Both the position numbers and the translations under genes were made by a program. 64,000 nucleotides of DNA from Rheinheimera texasensis DSM 17496 (GTDB taxonomy: Bacteria > Pseudomonadota > Gammaproteobacteria > Enterobacterales > Alteromonadaceae). The DNA lies in assembly GCF_000711985.1 (NCBI RefSeq), contig NZ_KL544005.1, forward strand, positions 881,970-945,969, given 5' to 3'. How positions within the stretch are numbered: position 1 is the stretch's first letter; each line of letters begins with the position of its first letter. The notes beneath the pieces were generated by a model, which saw nothing but the letters and a program-made list of their open reading frames with translations, did no database searches and was not told where the DNA came from. Below are positions 37,306 through 45,981 of the stretch, piece by piece.

Positions 37306-37361
37306 ATTTGTGGATATATCTTATATAATGCCGCATCCCGAAACATGCGGAACTGTGCCAC

Positions 37362-38405
37362 TTGTTAGTTCTGATTGCCCTATTGTGTTTTTTTCTGCTT
37401 CCTGCCATCCATTTGGTGCGCTGGTCTGTGCAAGCTATTCAACACCGCCGCGAGCAACAGTTGCATCAGCCTTCGCTCCACTTGCGTGTCAGCCGTGTGC
37501 GCCGGCAGCGCAGATATCTGCAGCTGACGCTGGTCGCCGCTGATGGCCAGAAGCTGCCGCCGGCCCGCGCCGGTCAGCATATTCAGCTGTTTGGCACTGA
37601 TGCTGCCGGGCAACCTGTCAGCCGGGCCTATTCGCTGGCGCAGGATTGCCGGCACAGTCATTTTTACCGGCTGGTGATTAAAGCCGAAACCGGCGGACGC
37701 CTGAGTAGTCAGCTGTTCGACACTGTTCAGGCCGGTGATTTGCTACAAAGCAGTCAGCCAAAAGGCCATTTTGTGCTAACCCGCAGTCGCAGACCGCTGG
37801 TGCTGGTTGCAGCAGGTGTCGGTATAACCCCTATGCTGGCCATGGCCCTGCAGGGACTGCGACAGCGCCGCCCTGTCACGCTGGTGTATCAGGCCCGGAC
37901 TGAGGCCGATCTGTTGTTTCAGCGCTGGCTTAGCCGCTTGGCGCATTTACGTTTTATCCCGGTCCTTTCGCAACCAGATGCAAGCTGGAGCGGTGAAACC
38001 GGCCATATTAATGCCGGCCGTCTGCTACAACTCTGCGGCTATCAGGGAGATTATTACTGCTGCGCGGCCGCACAGATGACAGCCCAGCTGAAACAGGACC
38101 TGGCGCTCGCCGGTAAAACCCTGCAAGCTGAACTGTTTGCGGCGGCTGCCAGCCAGCAGGAACTCAGCATCCGGTATCGTGACATTCAAGCCAGTGCAGC
38201 CGGTTTCAGTTCAGTACTGGATGCACTGAACAGCGCAGGCGCCTGCATTCCTTCCGACTGCCGGGGTGGTTCCTGCGGCTTATGCAAAAAACGCCTGATC
38301 CAGGGAGAGGTGATCCAGATGCTGGACCCGGCGGCACCGCTTCACAGCGGCGAAGTACTAACCTGCTGTATCCAGGCCAAAACTGCATTGGTGTTGGCCG
38401 ACTGA
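37362..38405 (+). CDS. Membrane-anchored ferredoxin/flavodoxin-type reductase with C-terminal 2Fe-2S domain
   Basis: The protein has 347 residues. An N-terminal hydrophobic anchor is followed by an FAD-binding barrel (SRAYSLAQ), a nucleotide-binding domain (PLVLVAAGVGITPMLAM) and a plant-type ferredoxin domain with C-x4-C-x2-C (CRGGSCGLC) and a last cysteine pair near LTCC. The only usable start in this frame is a TTG at 37362, since an upstream TAA at 37326 closes the frame; GCGGA nine bases before it is a weak ribosome site. The Fur box suggests iron-regulated electron transfer, for example siderophore iron reduction. Confidence 0.85.
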   Translation: MLVLIALLCFFLLPAIHLVRWSVQAIQHRREQQLHQPSLHLRVSRVRRQRRYLQLTLVAADGQKLPPARAGQHIQLFGTDAAGQPVSRAYSLAQDCRHSHFYRLVIKAETGGRLSSQLFDTVQAGDLLQSSQPKGHFVLTRSRRPLVLVAAGVGITPMLAMALQGLRQRRPVTLVYQARTEADLLFQRWLSRLAHLRFIPVLSQPDASWSGETGHINAGRLLQLCGYQGDYYCCAAAQMTAQLKQDLALAGKTLQAELFAAAASQQELSIRYRDIQASAAGFSSVLDALNSAGACIPSDCRGGSCGLCKKRLIQGEVIQMLDPAAPLHSGEVLTCCIQAKTALVLAD

Positions 38406-38517
38406 CTTTATCCCGTGTCAGCGCCTGTTGGTCGATTTGTAAAAAAGTTGTCATTTGGCTGACTTGTTCAGCCGGCATGATGCGCCCTGCAACGCTTTCA
38501 CAATGCAGGAATTGATT

Positions 38518-38724
38518 ATGACTTCAGATTTTGTCCGCAATATTCATCTGCAAACCGGTCAACGCATGCTCGCCAAAGGTGCCAGCATGGAAGAATTGGC
38601 CAGTCATTTTGACCGGGTTGGTTTTACCGAACGGGAGATCGCCGCTTTATTGGCCGAGTTTGGCGACTTGTCGGCCAAACTGCCGGACCAGGAATTCGTC
38701 AGTCACCATCCGCAGCGCGGCTAA
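38518..38724 (+). CDS. Small hypothetical protein
   Basis: The protein has 68 residues starting MTSDFVRNIHLQTG, with AGGA seven bases upstream. It is soluble, predicted helical (MEELASHFDRVGFTEREIAALLAEFG) and acidic. It follows the reductase gene in the same direction. No family is recognised. Confidence 0.65.
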   Translation: MTSDFVRNIHLQTGQRMLAKGASMEELASHFDRVGFTEREIAALLAEFGDLSAKLPDQEFVSHHPQRG

Positions 38725-38738
38725 GACTGCTCAGCCTG

Positions 38739-39713
38739 TCAGCCGGGCCGAAAAGCGCTGGGCAATAGACCAGTCCAGCGTTTCACCGCCCGGCGAAAAT
38801 TATGTTCATCCGAATAGCCAAGCCGGGCCGCCAGTTGCCGGTTCGACAATTCCGGTTGAGACAACCAGCACAGCGCCAGCTGATTACGCAGCCGATCCTG
38901 CCATTGGCTAAAACTGCAATCTTGTTCTGCCAGCAGTCTTTTCAGCGCCGCCGGATGCATCTGCAACAGAGATGCAGCTTCATCCTGGCTTAGCCAAGTG
39001 GGTAACCGAAGAAGTTGCTGCCGGTTTAACCATTCCAGCAAACCGGGCTGACGCGGTAACAACTTCGCCTGCTGACAACAGATCTGCCGCCAGTGCCGGC
39101 ACTCTGCGCCTTGTGCAGCGACTTGCCCCATCGGCAGCCGCTGGGCTAATTGCGCTGAAGTCAGCTGTAATAACAACGATGCTGAACCTTGTGCTGAGTT
39201 CCACGTCCCCACTGCAACCACCTGACGTGCAGCACATAATGCCAGCAAAAACTGCTGGCAAAGCGCAATCGCCAGTGCCTGCGCAGCCCCCATCCCGACC
39301 GCCGGTAACAGGGTCAGCCGCAGCGTCGCGCCTTGCCATTGCAGCACTGGCAGACACAATGGCCACAATTGCTGGCGATAAAACCACAGATAACGCAAGG
39401 CTTTGCCGAGCGTCGGTGCCGAGAGGATCAGACGGCAGACCGGGATCTGCGGATTCAGTAGAATCGCCTGCGCGATCACAGCCGGCAATTCCGGGCTGGG
39501 TATTTTATTGAGATTACACAGCAGGCGCTGCAGCGCGCCGGCGTGCATGCGAAATTGCGGTTTTTGCAGGTCGGTTTCAAACAAAGTAGTGCCGGCCAGT
39601 AACTTGTGAGGCGGCATACCGCGGCGCGCGGCTGCCTGCAGCAGCTCAGGCACGCCATGCGCTACCAGTAGTTGTTTGTCCTGAAATCCACCCGGCCGAC
39701 GCATCAGTACCAT
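38739..39713 (-). CDS. AraC-family regulator with AraC_N-like sensor half
   Basis: The protein has 324 residues. The N-terminal part (LLQAAARRGMPPHKLLAGTTLFETDL) resembles the arabinose-binding-like domain of OruR/ArgR-type AraC proteins, and the C-terminal HTH ends LAARLGYSDEHNFRRAVKRWTGLLPSAFR. Its start overlaps the end of the GGDEF-like gene by ten bases, so the pair is co-expressed. The target is unknown; the divergent phytase locus is a candidate. Confidence 0.88.
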   Translation of the reverse strand: MVLMRRPGGFQDKQLLVAHGVPELLQAAARRGMPPHKLLAGTTLFETDLQKPQFRMHAGALQRLLCNLNKIPSPELPAVIAQAILLNPQIPVCRLILSAPTLGKALRYLWFYRQQLWPLCLPVLQWQGATLRLTLLPAVGMGAAQALAIALCQQFLLALCAARQVVAVGTWNSAQGSASLLLQLTSAQLAQRLPMGQVAAQGAECRHWRQICCQQAKLLPRQPGLLEWLNRQQLLRLPTWLSQDEAASLLQMHPAALKRLLAEQDCSFSQWQDRLRNQLALCWLSQPELSNRQLAARLGYSDEHNFRRAVKRWTGLLPSAFRPG

Positions 39714-40594
39714 TCCTTTGCAAGCGTAAAAGATTGCGCTTTGGCCTGTCCCAGCGCCAGCTCAAGCTGTTGTAGTGCTGCTGCAGCACTCTGCTCCTGC
39801 ACCTGCTGAACCACAGTCTGCAGCGTCAATGGATCAGTGCAGATATGCTGCAACTGGCTTTGTAAATGCTGTGCCAGCAGCTCGGCGCTCCCCGATGGAG
39901 TGTCCGGCAGCAACAGCACAAAACAATCGCCGCTGTAGCGGCATATCACATCTTGTGGCCGCAACTGGCCGGCAAACCAAATCGCCAGGCGCTGCAGTAA
40001 CGCGTCCCCGGCCTCGACACCAAAATGGCGGTTGTAGGCGGCAAAACCCTGAATATCAAGTAGCAACAGTGACAAGGTCTGCCCAGGCCGGCGCAGCTTA
40101 ATTTCCCGGTTCAGCACTGCGTGTAAATATACCGGGCCATAAAGCTGGGTCAGCGGGTCAATCAGCTGATGGTCACGTAAAAAACCCTCGCGCCCCTGTA
40201 ACTGCCGGCTGATGACTTGTTGTTCGCGATGCCAGCCATAGAGGCCAATGGTCAGCAGCACCATGCCAACCGGCGCCGGAAAAGACTCCAGCCAGCTCAG
40301 CAGGCGCTGCTCTGGCGGATAATCGAGAAATTCATCGGCCACATCTAAAGTCGCCGAAAACAACAGCAAGAAACTGCCGAAAAACAGATAGTTGGTGATA
40401 CGCCCCACAGGCCTGCTGCTGATAATCAGGCTGAGCCAGGCGCCACAAACTGCCAGCGTGACGGCTTCACCCAGGCTGTCGACGCTGTCGCGGACACTAT
40501 AAGCTTTAAGATCCCCTTGCTGAAATGCCAGCACCAACACTGCCAGCAACAGCAGCAGACAGACACTCAGTTTTTGCCGGTGATATCGCCACAT
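39704..40594 (-). CDS. Membrane protein with degenerate GGDEF domain
   Basis: The protein has 296 residues. About four membrane helices (10-135) are followed by a GGDEF-fold domain starting DPLTQLYGPVYLHAVLNREIK, with the metal aspartate in LLLDIQGFAAYNRHFG. The active-site signature reads YSGDCF instead of GGDEF, so cyclase activity is doubtful and a regulatory role is more likely. It is upstream of and coupled to the AraC gene, and divergent from the TonB receptor. Confidence 0.85.
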   Translation of the reverse strand: MWRYHRQKLSVCLLLLLAVLVLAFQQGDLKAYSVRDSVDSLGEAVTLAVCGAWLSLIISSRPVGRITNYLFFGSFLLLFSATLDVADEFLDYPPEQRLLSWLESFPAPVGMVLLTIGLYGWHREQQVISRQLQGREGFLRDHQLIDPLTQLYGPVYLHAVLNREIKLRRPGQTLSLLLLDIQGFAAYNRHFGVEAGDALLQRLAIWFAGQLRPQDVICRYSGDCFVLLLPDTPSGSAELLAQHLQSQLQHICTDPLTLQTVVQQVQEQSAAAALQQLELALGQAKAQSFTLAKEWY

Positions 40595-40667
40595 TTACTC
40601 TGCCCTTTGCGCCACTTTGCCAGCGCTGAACCACTGCATCTTAATCCTCCGATTGTCAGCAGGCCCT

Positions 40668-40696
40668 GTGACAGTGCCGTGACAACCGGATGACAA
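40668..40696 (-). promoter_or_regulatory. Triple Pho box (PhoB binding site)
   Basis: On the minus strand three heptamers read TTGTCAT, TTGTCAC and CTGTCAC at exact 11-base spacing (40690-40696, 40679-40685, 40668-40674). This is the PhoB direct-repeat pattern. A further CTGTCAC on the plus strand (40768-40774) lies about 55 bases before the receptor gene, near its expected -35 region. The site is between the GGDEF-like gene and the TonB receptor. Confidence 0.75.
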
Positions 40697-40828
40697 ATCA
40701 GGCCCAGGCTTGTGCTGCAAAGACCCGGGTCCGCCGGGAACAGCACATCGGTTTTTTGGCCGCGTGGCTGTCACACAGCCTTCGCACAATAGCTGTTAGA
40801 AAATTGACCTTCAGCTCTGGAAACCGTT

Positions 40829-43603
40829 ATGAAACCTCAACCTTTATTGCATCCAAACCGACTGAGCCGGGCGATCTGGCTTAGCCTTTGTGTTAGCGCA
40901 ACCACTGCTTTCCCCGTATGGGCAGACGCCGCATTAAGCGGCCGAATCACCGACAACCAACAGCGCCTGTTACCCGGTGCTGAAGTGGTGATCCGTGAAC
41001 TGAATCTAAGCCGCACCACCGCCGCCGATGGCCGTTTTGTCTTTCCGAAACTGCCGGCAGGTAGCTACACACTGCAGGTGCGTTATGTCGGCGCTGCGCT
41101 CGCTGAGCAAGCGGTGATCATCGCCGCCGACCCGCTGCAGCTCGGCGATATCAAACTACGTGCGGTTGATAACAGCCTGGAGCACGTGGAAGTGACAGGC
41201 CAGTCCGGCGCCGTCAGTAAAGCATTAAGCCGTCAGCGCAACGCCGCCGGCATCGTCACAGTCGCAAGCACCGATGAAATGGGTCAGTTCCCGGACAGCA
41301 ATGCCAGTGAAGCCTTGCAGCGCCTGGCTGGTGTATCGGTCGAACGCGATCAGGGCGAAGGCCGTTTTGTCCGGGTGCGTGGTCTGGCACCAGATTACAA
41401 CGCCGTGACCTACAACGGTACTTCGCTGGCAGCGCCCGAAGCCGGCCGGCGCGCGGTGGCGCTTGATGTGATCCCGTCTGATTTACTCGAATCCGTCGAA
41501 GTCAGCAAAACCCTGACGCCGGATATGCCGGCCGGTTCTTTAGGCGGCACTATTGAAATTAAGAGCTTATCGGCGTTTGACCGCAGTAACGACTTCTACA
41601 GCTTTACCGCGGAAGCCGGCCACAACAGCCTGGTCGACAAACAAAGCCCGAAAATCTCCGGCGTCGCCACCCGGCTGTTTGATATCGGTGATAACAGCGA
41701 CAGCCTCGGCATCGCCTTTGCCGCAAGTCTGGCCAAACGTAAATTTGGCTCCGACAACAGCGAAACCGGCGGCAAATGGGATTTCGCTGATGGCAAAGCG
41801 GCACTGGAAGAGTTTGAACAACGCGATTATCAAATCAGTCGCGAACGCTTAGGTCTGGCGCTCAACGCCGACTACAGGCCCGACAGTCTGACTGAATACT
41901 ATGTCCGCACTTTGTACAGCCGTTTTACTGACGACGAAAGCCGGCAAGCGCTAATTACCGAGTTCGACAGTGCCCAACTGGCCGGCGCAACCGGCAAAGG
42001 CAAACTGGTACGCGAGCTGAAACAACGCGAAGAACAACAGAGTATCAGCGCTGTGGTGCTCGGCACCAAACAGCAACAAGGTGCTTATGAGTGGCAACTG
42101 GAAGCCGGCAGCAGTCAGGCTGATGAAGATACACCGTTTAATATTGCCGGTGCAGCGTTCACCCAGAAGTTCAAAACCGGTTTGGGTTTTCAGGGCGGCG
42201 ACATGTTGCAACTGATTGCACCGGATGCAGCTTATCTGGCCGACGGTTTCAGCATCGACGAAGTCGAAATGGGCGAAACCTACACTAAAGAGCAGGAGCA
42301 CAATCTGCGGGCTGATTTGAGCCGCGAGTTTATCGCTGCTGAAGGCGTCTGGCAGCTGAAAACCGGGCTGAAAATCAGTCAGCGCGAAAAAACGGCCCGT
42401 GAAACGGTGTGGGCTTTTGAAGATTTCGCCGATGCTGGTGTTCAAGCATTGAGCCTGAGCCAGTACAGTAACAGCAGCGTCGACTTTGCCCCTACCCGCT
42501 TTGGCCCTGCAATCAATGCAGCCAATATTTATAGCTTGGTCAATAGCTTAGATAGAAATGATTATATCGACGACGTTGAATCCGCCATCAATAACTTCAA
42601 AGCCGACGAACAGTTAACTGCCGCTTACCTGATGGCGCAATGGGAAGGCGACCTGTGGCATTTAGTCGCCGGCGCACGTTATGAGCATGAACAACGTGAC
42701 AGCAGCGGCATCCGTTATGACGGTGAACAGGATACCTTCACCGCGACCAACGCCGACACCAGCCATGGCGACTGGTTGCCGGCGCTGATCAGCCGTTATC
42801 AGCTCAATGAAAACGCGCAAATTCGCGCCTCGTATAGCCGTTCATTGGTGCGGCCGAACTTTGCCCAGCTCGCGCCGGCTTATCTGCTGGAAGAAGACGA
42901 CGGTGAACTGGAAGCGAGCTTTGGCAATCCGGAATTAAAATCGCTGACCTCAGATAACCTCGACCTCGGGATTGAATATTATGCCGACGGCCTTGGCGTG
43001 TTATCTGCCATGGTGTTTTATAAAGATATTCAGCATTTTATCTATCAGGCCGACCTTGCAGGCAGCGCCGGTTATGAGAATTTTGCCGTCGCAGAGACCT
43101 ATCGCAATGGCGACAAAGCAACTTTAAGCGGGATTGAACTCAATGCCGTGCATCAGTTGTCTGGTTTTGGTAACTGGCTGGACCGGATGCTGCTGTCGGC
43201 CAACCTGACGCTAACCCGCTCGGATGCCAGCCTGGGGTATCTCGATGACGGCCAATGGCAACAGCGTGACATTACACTGCCAAGCCAGTCTGATCGCACC
43301 GCCAATATTGCGATTGGCTATGAAACTGAAGCCCTCAGTCTGCGCCTTGCCGCCAACTATAAATCAGCCTATTTAGCCGAAGTTGGTGCGCTCGATGACG
43401 CGGCCTATGACGTTTTTGCCGACGACCATCTGCAGTTGGATTTTTCCAGTAAATATCAGTGGTCAGACTCAGTGCAGCTGTACTTCAACATCGTCAACCT
43501 CAATGACGAGCCGTATTACGCCTATACCGGACAGCGCAATGCCAATTTCCAATATGAACAGTACGGCCGCAGCTTTGCGCTTGGCCTGCAAATCAGCCAC
43601 TAA
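40829..43603 (+). CDS. TonB-dependent receptor with N-terminal carboxypeptidase-like domain, linked to phytase
   Basis: The protein has 924 residues: signal peptide (cleavage after VWA, about 35), a CarboxypepD_reg-like domain (ALSGRITDNQQRLLPGAEVVI), a plug (NASEALQRLAGVSVERDQGEGRFVRVRGLAPDYNAV) and a 22-strand barrel ending in aromatic-rich strands. It belongs to the branch common in Xanthomonas/Caulobacter-type carbohydrate scavengers. The phytase gene follows after 16 bases, and Pho-type boxes lie upstream. This suggests uptake of inositol phosphate or its products, energised by TonB. Confidence 0.93.
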   Translation: MKPQPLLHPNRLSRAIWLSLCVSATTAFPVWADAALSGRITDNQQRLLPGAEVVIRELNLSRTTAADGRFVFPKLPAGSYTLQVRYVGAALAEQAVIIAADPLQLGDIKLRAVDNSLEHVEVTGQSGAVSKALSRQRNAAGIVTVASTDEMGQFPDSNASEALQRLAGVSVERDQGEGRFVRVRGLAPDYNAVTYNGTSLAAPEAGRRAVALDVIPSDLLESVEVSKTLTPDMPAGSLGGTIEIKSLSAFDRSNDFYSFTAEAGHNSLVDKQSPKISGVATRLFDIGDNSDSLGIAFAASLAKRKFGSDNSETGGKWDFADGKAALEEFEQRDYQISRERLGLALNADYRPDSLTEYYVRTLYSRFTDDESRQALITEFDSAQLAGATGKGKLVRELKQREEQQSISAVVLGTKQQQGAYEWQLEAGSSQADEDTPFNIAGAAFTQKFKTGLGFQGGDMLQLIAPDAAYLADGFSIDEVEMGETYTKEQEHNLRADLSREFIAAEGVWQLKTGLKISQREKTARETVWAFEDFADAGVQALSLSQYSNSSVDFAPTRFGPAINAANIYSLVNSLDRNDYIDDVESAINNFKADEQLTAAYLMAQWEGDLWHLVAGARYEHEQRDSSGIRYDGEQDTFTATNADTSHGDWLPALISRYQLNENAQIRASYSRSLVRPNFAQLAPAYLLEEDDGELEASFGNPELKSLTSDNLDLGIEYYADGLGVLSAMVFYKDIQHFIYQADLAGSAGYENFAVAETYRNGDKATLSGIELNAVHQLSGFGNWLDRMLLSANLTLTRSDASLGYLDDGQWQQRDITLPSQSDRTANIAIGYETEALSLRLAANYKSAYLAEVGALDDAAYDVFADDHLQLDFSSKYQWSDSVQLYFNIVNLNDEPYYAYTGQRNANFQYEQYGRSFALGLQISH

Positions 43604-43619
43604 GACGGGAGCCTATCAG

Positions 43620-45605
43620 ATGAAATATCCTGTCTTACCATTCTCTATGCTCAGCTGCGCTGCGCTAATGAATCTTTCCGGCTGTCAGCAGCAGGCGAAA
43701 ATTGCCGATGTCAGTCACAGCGCAGCCAGCCCGCTTGCGTTGCAGCAACTGGCGATCAGTGGCACTTATAGCGCCAAAGCCATTGTCGCGGGCCAGACAT
43801 TACAGCTGCGCACAGACGCCAATGCGCTGCAAGTACTGGACGCGGCTGGCAAAGTGCTGGCAAGCGCTGCCGGCCGTTTTGAACGACTGACGCTGCTGCA
43901 ACCACAAGCTGACCAGTTATTTATCAGCGCGGTGGATAAAGAAACCCAGCAGTTATGGTTGTGGCAGTATCAGGCCGACACACTCACACCGCGCTTCAAT
44001 TACACCTTGACCAGTCGCGTTGCCGAGGACTTGTGCTTTTATCAAAGCAAAGAAAATCAGCAGCTTAGCCTATTTGTCATCGGTGACCGTGGTGGTGCCG
44101 ACCAGCTGCTGTTACAACAGCAAGACCAGTGGCTGCCACAGCCGCTGCCGATGCGCGTGCTGAACCTGCCGTATGACGCCAAATCTTGCGCAGTAGATAG
44201 CAGTAAAGGCGTGCTGTATGTCAGCGAGCCGCAGGGTTTATGGCGCTTTAATGCCGAAGCAGAATCGGACGAAGCCGGCACGCTGATGCAGGCGCGTCAG
44301 CCTTTTGGTGCCATTGCCGGCGAAATCAGCGCGCTGCAGTTATTACCCGATGGTCAGTTGCTGGCACTGGAAGCAGAACCGGCTCGCTTGCTGCGCTTTA
44401 CCCCTGCCGCAGATGATAGTTTCAGTGCGACGGTGTACCAGCTGCCGACGGAGCTTTCTCTGCAGAGTATGTCAATGCAAAGCATGGCTACACAGGGAAA
44501 CAACCAGGGCATTTCCCTGCAATTCGCTGCCGAGCCGGCGCATTTGCTCGACGTGCAACCGCTGCTAAGCGCGACTTTACCGATCAAGTTACAGCCGCAA
44601 CAAACTGCAACAGCTATCGTTTTTCCGCAGCTGCAGGCCACACTGGAAACCGCGTCAACCGCCACCCGCGGCGATGTCATCGACGACCCGGCGTTTTGGC
44701 ATAACGCCACCAATCCGGCGAGCAGCCGCATTCTGGCGACCGATAAACGTTCCGGCCTTGAAGTGTATAACTTGCAAGGGGAACGGGTGCAGCAGCTACC
44801 GGTCGGCCGGCTGAACAATGTCGATGTGCGCTATGGCTTGCGCTGGCAGGGCAAACCTCACGATATCGCGGTAGCGAGCCTGCGCAACAATAACAGTCTG
44901 CAGCTATTTGCCATTGATGCCGCTGGCGTGTTACACGACGCCGGCCAAATCCAGACCGCGCTGCCGGATATTTATGGCATGTGTCTGTATCAACCCACAA
45001 CCGGTGAAATCTATGCCTTTGTCAATGACAAAAGCGGCCGCATCGATCAGTTCCGCTTAAGTTCTGACGGCAATCAATGGCAAGGTCAGCGGGTACGCTC
45101 GCTCAAAGTGCCATCGCAGCCGGAAGGTTGTGTCGCTGACGATCAAAACCATCAGCTTTATGTTGGTGAAGAAGATGTTGGCGTCTGGACTTTTGCCGCG
45201 GATGCAACTGCTGCGGTGACCGGGCAGCTGGTGATCAGCGCCAACGAAGCTGAAGGCCCGCTGGTGGCAGACGTAGAAGGCATGGCGCTATTACCGGCCG
45301 GCACTTTTAAGACACAATCCCAACCCTTGCTGCTGATCTCCAGCCAGGGCAATGACAGTTATGTGCTGTATCAGGCCACGCCGCCGTATGCTTTTGTGCA
45401 GCGCTTTCGGGTTGGCACCAATCCGGTATTGGGTATCGACGGCAGCTCAGAAACTGACGGCCTGGATCTCACAGTGAAAAGTCTGGGCCCGGCCTTTCCG
45501 TTTGGCGCCATCGCCATTCAAGACGGTCGTAACCGGATGCCGGAAGCCGGTCAAAACCTGAAGCTGGTGCCATTACAGCAGCTGGAAGCGGTGTTAAAAC
45601 GGTAA
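43620..45605 (+). CDS. Beta-propeller phytase lipoprotein with two phytase-like domains
   Basis: The protein has 661 residues from the ATG at 43620 (GGGAG upstream). A lipobox LSGC puts the lipid at Cys22. The C-terminal propeller (about 330-655) carries phytase motifs DDPAFWHN, LATDKRSGLEVYNLQG, QPEGCVADDQNHQLYVGEEDVGVW and ADVEGMAL. The N-terminal half (about 40-320) is a weaker, probably incomplete propeller, as in dual-domain beta-propeller phytases. It would release phosphate from phytate at the cell surface with Ca2+. Confidence 0.92.
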   Translation: MKYPVLPFSMLSCAALMNLSGCQQQAKIADVSHSAASPLALQQLAISGTYSAKAIVAGQTLQLRTDANALQVLDAAGKVLASAAGRFERLTLLQPQADQLFISAVDKETQQLWLWQYQADTLTPRFNYTLTSRVAEDLCFYQSKENQQLSLFVIGDRGGADQLLLQQQDQWLPQPLPMRVLNLPYDAKSCAVDSSKGVLYVSEPQGLWRFNAEAESDEAGTLMQARQPFGAIAGEISALQLLPDGQLLALEAEPARLLRFTPAADDSFSATVYQLPTELSLQSMSMQSMATQGNNQGISLQFAAEPAHLLDVQPLLSATLPIKLQPQQTATAIVFPQLQATLETASTATRGDVIDDPAFWHNATNPASSRILATDKRSGLEVYNLQGERVQQLPVGRLNNVDVRYGLRWQGKPHDIAVASLRNNNSLQLFAIDAAGVLHDAGQIQTALPDIYGMCLYQPTTGEIYAFVNDKSGRIDQFRLSSDGNQWQGQRVRSLKVPSQPEGCVADDQNHQLYVGEEDVGVWTFAADATAAVTGQLVISANEAEGPLVADVEGMALLPAGTFKTQSQPLLLISSQGNDSYVLYQATPPYAFVQRFRVGTNPVLGIDGSSETDGLDLTVKSLGPAFPFGAIAIQDGRNRMPEAGQNLKLVPLQQLEAVLKR

Positions 45606-45620
45606 TTGTCAACCGCTGTC

Positions 45621-45698
45621 GTACGGCGACGCTTACGCTTGCACATACCTACTGCCCCGATAAGAGCGTAGGTATCGGCAAGCAAAGCGCCGCCGTAC
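45621..45698. repeat. REP-like long hairpin after the phytase gene
   Basis: Arms of about 30 bases, beginning GTACGGCGACGCTTACGC and ending GCGCCGCCGTAC, pair with few mismatches around a short loop. The left arm recurs at 57191-57222 with four differences in 32 bases, so this is a dispersed repeat family. It can also act as a transcript end for the phytase operon. Confidence 0.7.
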
Positions 45699-45735
45699 GT
45701 CACGTAACATTCCTATCTCACCACCAAAACCCCTC

Positions 45736-45755
45736 ATATAACTTTTCAGTTATAT
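45736..45755. promoter_or_regulatory. Inverted repeat upstream of the cysA unit, possible regulator site
   Basis: ATATAAC-N6-GTTATAT is a perfect 7-bp palindrome about 95 bases before the small ORF that leads cysA. A LysR-type regulator such as CysB is a candidate, but the match is not diagnostic. Confidence 0.4.
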
Positions 45756-45849
45756 CCTGCTCCGAAAAAGTATTTAAGGTTATTAAGCCGCTCTGTTTTA
45801 ATGCAGGCTCTTAGATATTAGGCATATAGATGTCTAAACGGAGGCGCAG

Positions 45850-45981
45850 ATGCAACAGACCCGATTGACCCGCTGGCAACGCTACAGCTTATGGCTGCAA
45901 CAGGCGTTAATCCGCGCTGAACTTGGGCCCTGGCAGGCGGCTGTCCGTTCTGACAACTCTTCTGTGGCAGAGTCATTATGA
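45850..45981 (+). CDS. Small 43-residue protein translationally coupled to cysA
   Basis: The frame starts [20 protein letters not shown] and ends SSVAESL. It has a near-perfect GGAGG ribosome site five bases before the ATG, and its stop overlaps the cysA start by four bases (ATGA). It is basic and Trp/Gln rich at the N-terminus. No family is recognised; it may be a real small protein or a translated leader setting cysA expression. Confidence 0.65.
   Translation: MQQTRLTRWQRYSLWLQQALIRAELGPWQAAVRSDNSSVAESL

Noticed and set aside
37328-37543. ATG-started frame over the start of the reductase
   Set aside because: It ends after about 70 codons without family features and overlaps the reductase domain in the wrong frame.
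41951-42445. 164-codon minus-strand frame inside the TonB receptor
   Set aside because: It is antisense to a clearly coding region with normal receptor features.
43383-43619. Longer start for the phytase gene
   Set aside because: This part overlaps the end of the TonB receptor gene in another frame; the ATG at 43620 has a ribosome site and gives a lipoprotein signal.
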